A stretch of DNA of 64,000 bases from Pseudomonas sp. MWU13-2105 (GTDB lineage: Bacteria > Pseudomonadota > Gammaproteobacteria > Pseudomonadales > Pseudomonadaceae), in the NCBI RefSeq assembly GCF_023242315.1, contig NZ_JALLIY010000004.1:310001-374000 (forward strand). Direction: 5' to 3'. This document shows, piece by piece, positions 11,191 to 25,702 of this stretch. The first letter of the stretch is position 1. Each line of letters begins with the position of its first letter. The notes under the pieces are model-generated. The model was given only the letters and a program-made list of their open reading frames with translations, had not been told where the DNA came from and made no database searches. The translations under genes and the position numbers were made by a program.

Positions 11191-11757
11191 ATGGCTGACG
11201 AACAGACTCTGGATTCGCAAAATCAGGAAGCCGGCTCGGCTGCACAGGCTCAGGGCGACGATCTGGCAACCCGCGTCCAGGTGCTCGAGGAGCAACTGGC
11301 AGCGGCACAGGATCAAGGGTTGCGTGTCGCAGCCGACCTGCAGAATATCCGCCGGCGTGCCGAACAGGATGTGGAAAAAGCCCACAAATTCGCCCTGGAG
11401 AAGTTCTCCGGCGACCTGCTGCCGATCATCGACAGCCTGGAGCGTGGCCTGGACCTGTCCAACCCGGACGATGAAAACATCCGACCGATGCGCGAAGGTA
11501 TCGAGCTGACCCTGAAGATGTTCCAGGACACCCTCAAGCGTTATCAACTGGAAGCCATCGACCCGCACGGCGAACCCTTCAACGCCGCCCTGCACCAGGC
11601 CATGGCCATGCAGGAAAGCGCCGATGTCGAGCCCAACAGCGTGCTGAAAGTGTTCCAGAAGGGCTATCAGCTCCACGGTCGCCTGCTGCGTCCGGCGATG
11701 GTGGTGGTCAGCAAGGCGGTCGCGCCGGTTTCGCCGACGATCGACGAGCAGGCTTGA
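11191..11757 (+). CDS. grpE: Nucleotide exchange factor GrpE
   Basis: Co-chaperone that releases ADP from DnaK. The 188-residue protein has an acidic disordered N-terminus, a long dimeric helix (about residues 35-85), and the C-terminal beta domain with the conserved [21 protein letters not shown]. The ATG at 11191 follows AAAGGAGG with good spacing, and the family begins here (MADEQ). Its stop codon overlaps the -35 element of the dnaK sigma-32 promoter, so dnaK can be expressed separately from grpE. Confidence 0.96.
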   Translation: MADEQTLDSQNQEAGSAAQAQGDDLATRVQVLEEQLAAAQDQGLRVAADLQNIRRRAEQDVEKAHKFALEKFSGDLLPIIDSLERGLDLSNPDDENIRPMREGIELTLKMFQDTLKRYQLEAIDPHGEPFNAALHQAMAMQESADVEPNSVLKVFQKGYQLHGRLLRPAMVVVSKAVAPVSPTIDEQA

Positions 11758-11780
11758 AATCGGCCGCAAGGCCCCCATCT
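11753..11780 (+). promoter_or_regulatory. Sigma-32 promoter of dnaK overlapping the grpE stop codon
   Basis: CTTGAAA (11753-11759) contains the grpE TGA; 13 bases later comes CCCCATCT (11773-11780). This is nearly the exact RpoH consensus, 79 bases upstream of dnaK. A stem (TACCGCAG / CTGCGGTA, 11802-11830) follows in the 5' leader. Confidence 0.9.
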
Positions 11781-11858
11781 ACATGTCAAGCGTTTAAGTG
11801 CTACCGCAGTTGGCCATAACCGCTGCGGTAAAAAAAATCAAAGTTTCGGGAGAGTGAA

Positions 11859-13775
11859 ATGGGCAAAATTATCGGTATCGACCTGGGGACCACCAACTCC
11901 TGCGTCTCCATTCTTGAAAACGGCAAGGCCAAAGTCATCGAAAACGCCGAGGGTGCTCGCACCACGCCGTCGATTATTGCCTACGCCAACGATGGCGAAA
12001 TCCTGGTCGGCCAGTCGGCCAAGCGCCAGGCGGTGACCAATCCGCATAACACCCTGTACGCGGTGAAGCGTCTGATCGGTCGCAAGTTCGACGAAGAAGT
12101 CGTGCAGAAAGACATCAAGATGGTCCCTTACAAAATCGCCAAGGCTGACAACGGCGATGCCTGGGTCGAAGTGAACGGCCAGAAAATGGCGCCGCCACAG
12201 ATCTCGGCTGAAATCCTCAAGAAAATGAAGAAAACCGCCGAAGACTACCTCGGCGAGCCGGTGACTGAAGCGGTCATCACTGTTCCGGCCTACTTCAACG
12301 ACAGCCAGCGTCAGGCCACCAAGGACGCCGGTCGTATCGCCGGCCTGGACGTCAAGCGGATCATCAACGAACCGACCGCGGCCGCGCTGGCCTACGGTAT
12401 GGACAAGGCCAAGGGCGACCACACCGTCATCGTTTATGACCTGGGTGGCGGTACCTTCGACGTGTCCGTGATCGAAATCGCCGAAGTCGATGGCGAGCAC
12501 CAGTTCGAGGTGTTGGCCACCAACGGTGACACCTTCCTCGGCGGTGAAGACTTTGACATTCGTCTGATCGACTACCTCGTCGACGAATTCAAGAAAGAAA
12601 GCGGCATGAACCTCAAGGGTGACCCGCTGGCCATGCAGCGCCTGAAAGAAGCCGCTGAAAAAGCCAAGATCGAGCTGTCTTCGGCTCAGTCGACCGACGT
12701 CAACCTGCCGTACATCACTGCGGATGCCACCGGTCCAAAGCACCTGAACGTGAAGATTTCCCGCGCCAAGCTGGAAGCCCTGGTGGAAGACCTGGTGCAG
12801 CGCACCATCGAGCCTTGCCGCATCGCGCTGAAAGACGCCGGTATCGACGTCGGTTCGATCAACGACGTGATCCTGGTCGGCGGCCAGACCCGTATGCCGC
12901 TGGTACAGAAGCTGGTGACCGATTTCTTCGGCAAGGAAGCACGTAAAGACGTCAACCCGGACGAAGCCGTTGCCATGGGTGCCGCTATCCAGGGCGCCGT
13001 CCTGGCCGGTGATGTGAAGGACGTCCTGCTGCTCGACGTCAGCCCGCTGACCCTGGGTATTGAAACCATGGGTGGCGTGATGACCGCGCTGATCGAGAAA
13101 AACACCACGATTCCGACCAAGAAGTCGCAAGTGTTCTCGACTGCCGACGACAACCAGGGCGCCGTGACCATTCACGTCCTGCAGGGTGAGCGCAAGCAAG
13201 CCGCGCAGAACAAGTCCCTGGGCAAGTTCGACCTGGCCGAGATTCCGCCAGCACCACGTGGCGTGCCACAGATCGAAGTGACCTTCGACATCGACGCCAA
13301 CGGCATCCTGCACGTTGGTGCGAAGGACAAGGCCACCGGCAAGGAGCAGAAGATCACCATCAAGGCCAACTCCGGCCTGTCGGATGAAGAAATCCAGCAG
13401 ATGGTTCGCGACGCCGAGCTCAATGCCGAGGAAGACCGCAAGTTCGAAGAGCTGGCCAGTGCCCGTAACCAGGGCGATGCCCTGGTGCACTCGACGCGCA
13501 AGATGATCGCTGACGCGGGTGACAAGGTCACCGCCGAAGAGAAAACCGCGATCGAGGCCGCCTTGGTTGCCCTGGAAGCCGCTGTCAAAGGCGACGACAA
13601 GGCCGCTATCGAAGCCAAGGTCGAGGAGCTGTCCAAGGTCTCCGCGCCAGTGGCCCAGAAGATGTACGCCGAACAGGGTGCCAAGCCTGAAGCCGGTGCG
13701 CAGCCGGCCCAGGAAGAAGCCCACAAGGATGACGTCGTCGACGCTGAGTTCGAAGAAGTCAAAGACCACAAGTAA
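11859..13775 (+). CDS. dnaK: Chaperone DnaK (Hsp70)
   Basis: ATP-dependent chaperone; with DnaJ and GrpE it folds proteins and feeds back on sigma-32. 638 residues: nucleotide-binding domain with [13 protein letters not shown] at the N-terminus, [15 protein letters not shown] and [11 protein letters not shown], then the interdomain linker [16 protein letters not shown], the substrate-binding domain, a helical lid and an acidic C-terminus ending EEVKDHK. The ATG at 11859 is preceded by GGGAGAG. Gene order grpE-dnaK-dnaJ and its own sigma-32 promoter are canonical. Confidence 0.99.
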   Translation: MGKIIGIDLGTTNSCVSILENGKAKVIENAEGARTTPSIIAYANDGEILVGQSAKRQAVTNPHNTLYAVKRLIGRKFDEEVVQKDIKMVPYKIAKADNGDAWVEVNGQKMAPPQISAEILKKMKKTAEDYLGEPVTEAVITVPAYFNDSQRQATKDAGRIAGLDVKRIINEPTAAALAYGMDKAKGDHTVIVYDLGGGTFDVSVIEIAEVDGEHQFEVLATNGDTFLGGEDFDIRLIDYLVDEFKKESGMNLKGDPLAMQRLKEAAEKAKIELSSAQSTDVNLPYITADATGPKHLNVKISRAKLEALVEDLVQRTIEPCRIALKDAGIDVGSINDVILVGGQTRMPLVQKLVTDFFGKEARKDVNPDEAVAMGAAIQGAVLAGDVKDVLLLDVSPLTLGIETMGGVMTALIEKNTTIPTKKSQVFSTADDNQGAVTIHVLQGERKQAAQNKSLGKFDLAEIPPAPRGVPQIEVTFDIDANGILHVGAKDKATGKEQKITIKANSGLSDEEIQQMVRDAELNAEEDRKFEELASARNQGDALVHSTRKMIADAGDKVTAEEKTAIEAALVALEAAVKGDDKAAIEAKVEELSKVSAPVAQKMYAEQGAKPEAGAQPAQEEAHKDDVVDAEFEEVKDHK

Positions 13776-13833
13776 TCCACTTGTAGGTTGGCCGGTTGAC
13801 TGCGCTTGAGCGGTGACTGGTAGGATGTCGCCG

Positions 13834-13853
13834 CGCGGGAGCTTGCTCCCGCG
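13834..13853. repeat. REP-like palindrome between dnaK and dnaJ
   Basis: CGCGGGAGC TT GCTCCCGCG is a perfect inverted repeat in the 194-base dnaK-dnaJ gap. It has no T-run, so it is more likely a solo REP-type hairpin or an RNA-stability or processing element than a terminator. Confidence 0.6.
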
Positions 13854-13969
13854 TTGGCGTGTCTGGAATAGACGAATTTTTACAGCATGCGACAACGGTC
13901 GGGTGCTGGTGGTAGGGGCGGGACTGTTCCAGTCGGTTGTCCCGAACATCCTCAAGAGTGCAAAGAATC

Positions 13970-15911
<1,942 letters not shown>

Positions 15912-15942
15912 TGGGGCGCAGGATGTGCATGCGCCACTGAAC

Positions 15943-16031
15943 TGTAGGAGCAGGGCTTGTCGGATCGCCGCACGGCCGCGAAGGCGTCCGTGAGAACGCT
16001 AAAAGCTTCGCGGGCAAGCCCCGCTCCTACA
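15943..16031. repeat. REPIN between dapB and carA
   Basis: Left arm begins TGTAGGAGCAGGGCTTGTC and right arm ends GCAAGCCCCGCTCCTACA, facing each other over about 50 bases. The right arm (AAAAGCTTCGCGGGCAAGC) is shared with the REPIN at 49998. The left arm has diverged (GGATCGCCGCACG), so one REP is degenerate. Confidence 0.75.
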
Positions 16032-16160
16032 GGTTCGGCGTTCCCCCGTAAGGGTGAAGTTGAGCCTGTTTCACACCGCCTGGCGACGCCCTGTCGCATT
16101 CCCTGGCCTTTTCGGCTCATTAGCGGTGGATTAAAAAAGCCTTTTTCTGTAAGCTACAGC

Positions 16161-16178
16161 TTTAGTGTGTCCACTAAA
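16161..16178 (+). promoter_or_regulatory. Hairpin in the carA leader
   Basis: TTTAGTG / CACTAAA inverted repeat with a TGTC loop, extendable by GC/GC with one bulged A. It lies 25 bases before the leader terminator. It could be an upstream RNA stem of an attenuator or a protein operator; the sequence alone does not decide. Confidence 0.45.
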
Positions 16179-16196
16179 AGCGCGCAGAATAATTCA

Positions 16197-16289
16197 GTGA
16201 ACGAGCGGGGTGACGTGTCCATACGTCATTCCGCTTTTTTACAACCTGCGATCGCCCTTTCAGGCTTTATTTACGGGAGGTCTTCTTGA
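16197..16289 (+). CDS. Candidate carA leader peptide ORF
   Basis: A 30-codon frame from GTG at 16197 ([14 protein letters not shown]...) that runs through the intrinsic terminator and stops at a TGA (16287-16289) overlapping the TTG start of carA by two bases. An in-frame GTG at 16215 would give 24 codons. No strong Shine-Dalgarno is visible. Ribosome movement over this frame would disrupt the terminator stem, the logic of attenuation. This is a proposal, not a recognised gene. Confidence 0.35.
   Translation: MNERGDVSIRHSAFLQPAIALSGFIYGRSS
16205..16240 (+). terminator. Attenuator-like intrinsic terminator in the carA leader
   Basis: An 11-base-pair stem (16205-16215 with 16224-16234, two G-U pairs) with an 8-base loop, followed by six T. 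It lies only 45 bases upstream of the carA start, downstream of any likely carA promoter. It therefore fits premature termination (attenuation) better than a dapB terminator, although it could do both. Confidence 0.75.
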
Positions 16290-17422
16290 CTAAGCCAGCC
16301 ATACTCGCCCTTGCTGATGGCAGCATTTTTCGCGGCGAAGCCATTGGAGCCGACGGTCAGACCGTTGGTGAGGTGGTGTTCAACACCGCCATGACCGGCT
16401 ATCAGGAAATCCTTACCGATCCTTCCTACGCCCAGCAAATCGTTACCCTGACCTACCCGCATATCGGCAACACCGGCACCACGCCGCAAGACGCCGAGTC
16501 CGATCGTGTCTGGTCTGCCGGCCTGGTCATTCGCGACCTGCCGCTGGTAGCGAGCAACTGGCGCAGCACGCTGTCGCTGTCCGATTACCTGAAGGCCAAC
16601 AACGTGGTGGCCATCGCCGGTATCGATACGCGGCGCCTGACCCGCATCCTGCGGGAAAAAGGCTCGCAGAACGGCTGCATCATGGCCGGCGACAATATTT
16701 CCGAGGCCGCGGCGATTGCCGCTGCGCAAGGTTTCCCGGGCCTGAAGGGCATGGACCTGGCGAAAGTCGTCAGCACCACCAAGCAGTACGAGTGGCGCTC
16801 GACGGTCTGGGACTTGAAGACCGACAGCCACGCGACCATCGAAGCCTCCGAGCTGACCTACCATGTCGTGGCCTACGACTACGGTATCAAGCACAACATC
16901 CTGCGCATGCTGGTCGAGCGCGGTTGCCGCGTGACGGTCGTGCCGGCGCAGACGCCAGCCAGTGCCGTCCTGGCCCTGCAACCGGACGGCGTGTTCCTGT
17001 CCAACGGCCCGGGCGACCCTGAGCCTTGCGACTACGCCATCCAGGCGATCAAGGATGTGCTGGAAACCGAGATCCCGGTGTTCGGTATCTGCCTGGGTCA
17101 CCAACTGCTGGCCCTGGCCTCTGGCGCCAAGACCCTGAAAATGGGTCACGGCCATCACGGTGCCAACCACCCGGTCCAGGACCTGGATACCGGCGTTGTC
17201 ATGATCACCAGCCAGAACCACGGTTTCGCGGTGGATGAAGCGACCCTGCCGGCCAATCTCCGGGCGATCCACAAGTCGCTGTTCGACGGTTCCCTGCAAG
17301 GTATCGAGCGCACCGACAAGAGTGCGTTCAGCTTCCAGGGTCACCCTGAAGCCAGCCCGGGCCCGAACGACGTTGCACCGCTGTTCGATCGCTTCATCAA
17401 TGAGATGGCCAAGCGCCGTTGA
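16286..17422 (+). CDS. carA: Carbamoyl-phosphate synthase small (glutaminase) subunit
   Basis: Hydrolyses glutamine and channels ammonia to CarB for carbamoyl phosphate, shared by arginine and pyrimidine synthesis. 378 residues: N-terminal CarA domain ([29 protein letters not shown]) and a C-terminal class I amidotransferase domain with the nucleophile C269 in [13 protein letters not shown] and the catalytic His/Glu in [10 protein letters not shown]. The start is TTG at 16286, 5 bases after GGGAGG; no ATG fits. Regulation is likely through the leader terminator just upstream. carB follows after 105 bases. Confidence 0.97.
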   Translation: MTKPAILALADGSIFRGEAIGADGQTVGEVVFNTAMTGYQEILTDPSYAQQIVTLTYPHIGNTGTTPQDAESDRVWSAGLVIRDLPLVASNWRSTLSLSDYLKANNVVAIAGIDTRRLTRILREKGSQNGCIMAGDNISEAAAIAAAQGFPGLKGMDLAKVVSTTKQYEWRSTVWDLKTDSHATIEASELTYHVVAYDYGIKHNILRMLVERGCRVTVVPAQTPASAVLALQPDGVFLSNGPGDPEPCDYAIQAIKDVLETEIPVFGICLGHQLLALASGAKTLKMGHGHHGANHPVQDLDTGVVMITSQNHGFAVDEATLPANLRAIHKSLFDGSLQGIERTDKSAFSFQGHPEASPGPNDVAPLFDRFINEMAKRR

Positions 17423-17527
17423 TCGCCTGGATGCCCAGGGCGGCCCCGCGACGCGGCGGCCCCCTCGGCCTCTTCAAGGAATGTTCAACGGCTTGCCGAC
17501 TGACCTGCGGATTTGAGTGACAAACCC

Positions 17528-20745
<3,218 letters not shown>

Positions 20746-20749
<4 letters not shown>

Positions 20750-21222
20750 TCAAATACCCCATGACCGTCCAGGGCGCCAAGGCCCTGGAAGAGGAGCACG
20801 CCCACCTGACCAAGGTCGTCCGTCCGAAGCTGAGCCAGGACATCGGTACGGCCCGTGAGTTGGGCGACTTGAAGGAAAACGCCGAATACCATGCTGCCCG
20901 CGAGCAGCAGGGTATGGTCGAGGCGCGGATCCGTGATATCGAAGGCCGCATGCAGAACGCGGTGATCATCGACGTCACCACCATCCCGCACACCGGCAAG
21001 GTGATTTTTGGCACCACCGTGGAAATCGCCAACGTTGAAACCGACGAAAGCGTGGTTTACCACATCGTGGGTGAAGACGAGGCCGACTTCAAACTCGGCA
21101 AGATCTCCGTCGGCTCGCCGCTGGCCCGTGCCTTGATCGCCAAGGAAGAAGGCGATGTGGTGGCTGTCAAAACGCCAGGCGGCGTTATCGAGTACGAGAT
21201 TGTCGAAGTCCGCCACCTCTGA
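20746..21222 (+). CDS. greA: Transcript cleavage factor GreA
   Basis: Binds the secondary channel of RNA polymerase and stimulates cleavage of backtracked RNA. 158 residues: N-terminal antiparallel coiled coil (to about residue 75) whose acidic tip is in [16 protein letters not shown], then an FKBP-like C-terminal domain ending [15 protein letters not shown]. The ATG at 20746 overlaps the carB stop (ATGA), so translation is coupled to carB. A DUF4149 gene begins about 28 bases later. Confidence 0.97.
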
Positions 21223-21250
21223 ACGCAGGCGCCCGCTGCGGGCGGGCGCC

Positions 21251-21655
21251 ATGCTCTGGCAGCTGACCCAGATGCTCTGGGTTGGCGGCCTGTGGCTGCT
21301 GCACATCGGGCTGTTGCCGGTGTTGACGCAAATTGGCCTGGCACCGCTGTTGATCGATGAGATCAATAGCCTGCTGGGCTCTTTATTGATAGGGTTTGCC
21401 ACGGTGTGTGTGATCGTGCAGACCCTGGTGTTGCTCCAGGCCGAAGGCCGGGCAAGCCTCTGGCGCGATACGCGCGGGCAATTGCTGTTGATGGCGCTGT
21501 ATGCGTGCGGGATGTATTTCGCGGTGCGGACCTGGCTGCCGGAGGCGTCGCGCTGGCAGTTGTTCAGTTACCTGGTGCTCGGCCTTTGCGGCCTGGTGTT
21601 GGTGCTGCAACCGGTGCCGGGCGAGAGTGGCAGGGTACGCGCGGCGTACCCTTGA
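21251..21655 (+). CDS. DUF4149-type membrane protein
   Basis: Small inner-membrane protein of unknown function; 134 residues from the ATG at 21251. Four hydrophobic segments are visible: QMLWVGGLWLLHIGLLPVL, LLGSLLIGFATVCVIV, LLLMALYACGMYFAV and LFSYLVLGLCGLVLVL. The conserved WVGGLW motif near the N-terminus fits DUF4149/TMEM205-like proteins. The start is uncertain: an in-frame TTG at 21200 would add an Arg-rich leader ([11 protein letters not shown]) and overlap greA; neither has a strong ribosome site. It ends 12 bases before convergent yhbY. Confidence 0.7.
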   Translation: MLWQLTQMLWVGGLWLLHIGLLPVLTQIGLAPLLIDEINSLLGSLLIGFATVCVIVQTLVLLQAEGRASLWRDTRGQLLLMALYACGMYFAVRTWLPEASRWQLFSYLVLGLCGLVLVLQPVPGESGRVRAAYP

Positions 21656-21667
21656 CCCGTTCCTACG

Positions 21668-21976
21668 TCACTTGAAGCGATGGACGTTGGACAGCTGCTT
21701 GTTGACGCTGAAGTTCTTGCGATACAGCAGTGCCATCTTGCCGATGACTTGCACCAGATCCGCCTTGCCGGCCTTGCACAGCTGCGCAATGGCCTCCAGG
21801 CGCGATTCGCGGTCGAGGATATTGAGCTTGATCTTGATCAGCTCATGATCGCCCAATGCGCGTTCAAGCTCGGCTAACACACCTTCGGTCAAACCGTTGT
21901 CAGCCACAGTCAATACTGGTTTCAGATGGTGGCCAATGGATTTGTACTGTTTCTTCTGCTCTTGAGTGAGCGGCAT
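21668..21976 (-). CDS. yhbY: Ribosome-associated CRM-domain protein YhbY
   Basis: A 102-residue RNA-binding protein of the CRM/YhbY family that associates with pre-50S particles. Nearly the whole length is the CRM domain: KQYKSIGHHLKPVLTVADNGLTEGVLAELERAL, then HELIKIKLN and the GxxG-type loop region QVIGKMALLYRKN. The ATG at 21976 begins the family N-terminus (MPLTQEQKKQ); longer in-frame reading back to 22144 would overlap the divergent rlmE gene. The divergent gap to rlmE is about 106 bases. Confidence 0.93.
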   Translation of the reverse strand: MPLTQEQKKQYKSIGHHLKPVLTVADNGLTEGVLAELERALGDHELIKIKLNILDRESRLEAIAQLCKAGKADLVQVIGKMALLYRKNFSVNKQLSNVHRFK

Positions 21977-22082
21977 AATCTGACCCCTGCGTCTGATCTT
22001 GTAAAAAGCGGCGGCCAGTTTACCCGAGCGCGTCCGGGACCGCCCAGTTAATCGCGATTCGACTATTTTTTTGAGGTGGCCC

Positions 22083-22712
22083 GTGGCCCGTTCCAAGACT
22101 AGCCTTAACTGGCTGAAAGAACATTTCAACGACCCGTTCGTCAAAATGGCGCAAAAAGACGGATACCGCTCCCGGGCCAGCTACAAATTGCTGGAGATCC
22201 AGGAGAAGGACCGGATTATCCGCCCGGGCATGACCGTGATCGACCTCGGCGCGGCGCCAGGTGGCTGGTCCCAGGTGACCAGTCGTCTGATTGGCGGCAA
22301 GGGCCGCCTGATCGCGTCCGATATCCTGGACATGGACAGCATCCCCGATGTGACCTTCATCAAGGGCGACTTTACCGAGGACGCCGTCCTGGCTGAAATC
22401 CTCGCGGCGGTGGGAAATTCCGAGGTTGACCTTGTGATTTCCGATATGGCCCCCAATATGAGTGGTACGCCTGAAGTGGATATGCCGCGTTCGATGTTCC
22501 TTTGCGAACTGGCACTCGATCTCGCCGGACGCGTCCTACGCCCCGGTGGCGATTTTTTGATCAAGGTTTTCCAGGGCGAAGGCTTCGACGAGTACCACAA
22601 GAACTTCCGCAAGCTGTTTGAGAAGGTCCAGACGCGCAAGCCGGCGTCTTCCCGTGATCGGTCCCGCGAGCAGTACCTGCTGGGCCGTGGCTTCCGCGGA
22701 CGGACTGAATAA
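22083..22712 (+). CDS. rlmE: 23S rRNA 2'-O-methyltransferase RlmE (FtsJ/RrmJ)
   Basis: Methylates U2552 in the A-loop of 23S rRNA on the 50S subunit. 209 residues: N-terminal RNA-binding [41 protein letters not shown] motif [11 protein letters not shown], and the K-D-K-E type catalytic residues across the fold ([25 protein letters not shown]). The GTG start at 22083 follows TGAGGTGGCCC and gives the family N-terminus. ftsH follows after about 194 bases, the usual rlmE-ftsH pair, which is heat-shock linked in E. coli; I found no sigma-32 match here. Confidence 0.96.
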   Translation: MARSKTSLNWLKEHFNDPFVKMAQKDGYRSRASYKLLEIQEKDRIIRPGMTVIDLGAAPGGWSQVTSRLIGGKGRLIASDILDMDSIPDVTFIKGDFTEDAVLAEILAAVGNSEVDLVISDMAPNMSGTPEVDMPRSMFLCELALDLAGRVLRPGGDFLIKVFQGEGFDEYHKNFRKLFEKVQTRKPASSRDRSREQYLLGRGFRGRTE

Positions 22713-22906
22713 CTCGAGGTTCTTGGCCGGGGCGATAGGTTTTTCGTATTTCGCCCCGTGAGAATAAGCGCATATTGTGTAGTGATTGTTTCACAAAGGG
22801 TTACAGACGGCGCCTGCAGGATCTGTAGGTAATGTAGTAAGTTATGCCGGTGAATATCATGCGAAGCGCGCGCCAGTAGCGGATCCCGCTTCATGAGGGT
22901 AGTTAA

Positions 22907-24826
22907 TTGAACGATATGGCAAAGAATCTGATCCTGTGGTTGATCATCGCAGCTGTCCTGGTGACGGTGATGAACAACTTCTCCAGCCCTAACGAGCCGC
23001 AGACCCTCAACTATTCCGACTTCATCCAGCAGGTCAAGGATGGCAAAGTCGAGCGCGTGGCCGTGGACGGCTACGTGATCACCGGCAAGCGCAACGATGG
23101 CGACAGTTTCAAGACCATCCGCCCGGCGATCCAGGACAACGGCCTGATCGGCGACCTGGTGGACAACCATGTCGTGGTCGAAGGCAAGCAGCCTGAACAG
23201 CAGAGCATCTGGACCCAGTTGCTGGTGGCCAGCTTCCCGATCCTGGTGATCATCGCGGTGTTCATGTTCTTCATGCGCCAGATGCAGGGCGGCGCGGGCG
23301 GCAAGGGCGGGCCGATGAGCTTCGGCAAGAGCAAGGCGCGCCTGCTTTCGGAAGACCAGGTGAAAACCACCCTGGCTGACGTTGCCGGTTGCGACGAAGC
23401 CAAGGAAGAAGTCGGCGAGCTGGTGGAGTTCCTCCGCGATCCGGGCAAATTCCAGCGCCTGGGCGGTCGGATTCCCCGTGGCGTGCTGATGGTCGGCCCA
23501 CCGGGTACCGGTAAAACCCTGTTGGCCAAGGCCATTGCCGGCGAAGCCAAGGTGCCGTTCTTCACCATTTCCGGTTCCGATTTCGTCGAGATGTTCGTCG
23601 GTGTCGGTGCCAGCCGTGTCCGTGACATGTTCGAGCAGGCCAAGAAGCACGCGCCGTGCATCATCTTCATCGACGAAATCGATGCGGTCGGTCGGCACCG
23701 TGGTGCCGGCATGGGGGGCGGTCATGACGAACGCGAACAGACGCTCAACCAGTTGCTGGTGGAGATGGACGGTTTCGAAATGAACGACGGCATCATCGTG
23801 ATTGCCGCCACCAACCGTCCGGACGTGCTTGACCCGGCGCTGCTGCGTCCCGGTCGCTTCGACCGCCAGGTGGTGGTCGGCCTGCCGGACATCCGCGGTC
23901 GCGAACAGATCCTCAAGGTGCATATGCGCAAGGTGCCGATGGGCGACGACGTCGCGCCGGCGGTGATTGCGCGCGGTACGCCGGGCTTCTCCGGTGCCGA
24001 CCTGGCCAACCTGGTGAACGAGGCCTCCTTGTTCGCCGCGCGTGCCGGCAAGCGCATCGTCGAGATGAAAGAGTTCGAACTGGCGAAAGACAAGATCATG
24101 ATGGGCGCCGAGCGCAAATCCATGGTCATGTCCGAGAAGGAAAAACAGAACACCGCGTATCATGAGGCCGGTCACGCCATTGTCGGTCGCGTGGTGCCCG
24201 AGCACGATCCGGTCTACAAGGTATCGATCATCCCGCGCGGTCGTGCGCTGGGTGTGACCATGTTCCTGCCGGAAGAGGATCGCTACAGCCTGTCCAAGCG
24301 CGCGCTGATCAGCCAGATCTGCTCGTTGTACGGTGGTCGTATCGCCGAAGAGATGACCCTGGGCTTCGACGGTGTCACCACTGGCGCGTCCAACGACATC
24401 ATGCGGGCCAGCCAGATTGCCCGGAACATGGTCACCAAGTGGGGCCTGTCCGAGAAGTTGGGGCCGCTGATGTACGCCGAGGAAGACCAGGAAGTGTTCC
24501 TGGGGCGTGGCGGCGGCGGTCAGAACGCCAGCTTTTCCGGCGAAACCGCCAAGCTGATCGACTCGGAAGTGCGGAGCATCATTGACCAGTGCTACGGCAC
24601 GGCCAAGCAGATCCTGACGGAAAATCGCGACAAGCTCGACGCCATGGCGGACGCGCTGATGAAGTATGAAACCATCGATGCCGAGCAGATCGACGACATC
24701 ATGGCCGGTCGCCCGCCGCGTGAACCGCGCGATTGGGAAGGTGGTTCGGGTACATCGGGCACTCCGCCGGTGATCCAGAACGAACGACCTGAAACGCCGA
24801 TCGGCGGCCCTGCGGCTGATCATTAA
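22907..24826 (+). CDS. ftsH: ATP-dependent zinc metalloprotease FtsH
   Basis: Membrane-anchored AAA+ protease that degrades membrane proteins and regulators such as LpxC and sigma-32. 639 residues: first membrane helix (about 8-23), periplasmic domain, second helix (about 102-122), AAA module with Walker A GPPGTGKT (197-204), Walker [10 protein letters not shown] and the second region of homology, then the peptidase domain with zinc motif HEAGH (419-423). I prefer the TTG at 22907, spaced correctly after GAGGGT; the ATG at 22916, three codons in, is too far from that site. folP follows after 8 bases. Confidence 0.97.
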   Translation: MNDMAKNLILWLIIAAVLVTVMNNFSSPNEPQTLNYSDFIQQVKDGKVERVAVDGYVITGKRNDGDSFKTIRPAIQDNGLIGDLVDNHVVVEGKQPEQQSIWTQLLVASFPILVIIAVFMFFMRQMQGGAGGKGGPMSFGKSKARLLSEDQVKTTLADVAGCDEAKEEVGELVEFLRDPGKFQRLGGRIPRGVLMVGPPGTGKTLLAKAIAGEAKVPFFTISGSDFVEMFVGVGASRVRDMFEQAKKHAPCIIFIDEIDAVGRHRGAGMGGGHDEREQTLNQLLVEMDGFEMNDGIIVIAATNRPDVLDPALLRPGRFDRQVVVGLPDIRGREQILKVHMRKVPMGDDVAPAVIARGTPGFSGADLANLVNEASLFAARAGKRIVEMKEFELAKDKIMMGAERKSMVMSEKEKQNTAYHEAGHAIVGRVVPEHDPVYKVSIIPRGRALGVTMFLPEEDRYSLSKRALISQICSLYGGRIAEEMTLGFDGVTTGASNDIMRASQIARNMVTKWGLSEKLGPLMYAEEDQEVFLGRGGGGQNASFSGETAKLIDSEVRSIIDQCYGTAKQILTENRDKLDAMADALMKYETIDAEQIDDIMAGRPPREPRDWEGGSGTSGTPPVIQNERPETPIGGPAADH

Positions 24827-24834
24827 GGTTTGAA

Positions 24835-25686
24835 ATGACTTCTGTTCAGTCCTCGACCCGGTTGCCTTGCGGCAACCGGGTTCTTGATTTGGCCCAGACG
24901 CACGTCATGGGCATTCTCAATGTCACCCCTGATTCCTTTTCCGATGGCGGTCGCTTCAATCACCTGGAGGCGGCCCTGGCCCATGCCCGGGCAATGGTCG
25001 AGGCTGGCGCCACCCTGATCGATATCGGCGGTGAGTCAACGCGTCCCGGTGCCCCAGTGGTTTCTCCGCACGAGGAGCTGGAGCGTGTCGCACCGGTGGT
25101 CGAGCGTATTCACCGGGAACTGGATGTGATCATCTCGGTGGATACCTCCACTCCGGCGGTCATGCGCGAAACCGCACGGCTGGGCGCGGGCCTGATCAAT
25201 GACGTGCGTTCGCTGCGGCGCGACGGCGCCCTGGAGGCTGCCGCGGCGACGGGGTTGCCGGTCTGCCTGATGCACATGCTCGGCGAACCGGGCAACATGC
25301 AGGACAATCCGCACTATGATGACGTGACCGGCGAGGTGGTGGATTTTCTCGCCGAGCGCATGGCGCTGTGCGCGGCGGCAGGTATCGCGCCCGAGCGTAT
25401 CGTGCTCGACCCGGGTTTTGGTTTTGCCAAGACCCTGGCGCACAACCTGAGCCTGTTCAAGCATATGGAAGCTTTGCACGCCCTGGGCCGGCCATTGTTG
25501 GTCGGCGTCTCGCGCAAGAGCATGATAGGGCAGGCCCTGGGTCGCCCGGTGGGTGAGCGCCTTTATGGCGGCCTTGCCCTGGCTGCCCTGGCGATGAGCA
25601 AAGGGGCACGGATTCTTCGCGTGCACGATGTCGCCGAAACGGTCGACGTGGTACGCATGATTGCTGCTGTTGACGCTGCGCAATAA
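24835..25686 (+). CDS. folP: Dihydropteroate synthase
   Basis: Joins 6-hydroxymethyl-dihydropterin pyrophosphate and p-aminobenzoate in folate synthesis; the sulfonamide target. 283 residues with both family signatures: [17 protein letters not shown] and [17 protein letters not shown], plus [14 protein letters not shown] and [11 protein letters not shown]. It starts 8 bases after ftsH and lies 16 bases before glmM: the conserved ftsH-folP-glmM order. folK, the previous step, is in the same window at 50.1 kb. Confidence 0.97.
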   Translation: MTSVQSSTRLPCGNRVLDLAQTHVMGILNVTPDSFSDGGRFNHLEAALAHARAMVEAGATLIDIGGESTRPGAPVVSPHEELERVAPVVERIHRELDVIISVDTSTPAVMRETARLGAGLINDVRSLRRDGALEAAAATGLPVCLMHMLGEPGNMQDNPHYDDVTGEVVDFLAERMALCAAAGIAPERIVLDPGFGFAKTLAHNLSLFKHMEALHALGRPLLVGVSRKSMIGQALGRPVGERLYGGLALAALAMSKGARILRVHDVAETVDVVRMIAAVDAAQ

Positions 25687-25702
25687 GAACGATGGAGCAC
25701 TG

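Noticed and set aside
11802..11830. Stem in the dnaK leader considered as terminator of grpE
   Set aside because: It is followed by A residues, not T, on the plus strand, and on the minus strand the T-run precedes the stem. It is more likely a 5'-UTR structure.
22713..22906. Search for a sigma-32 promoter before ftsH
   Set aside because: CTTG occurs near the start of the gap but no CCCCAT-like -10 at 11-15 bases; only a GGGGCGA/TCGCCCC stem without T-run is evident.
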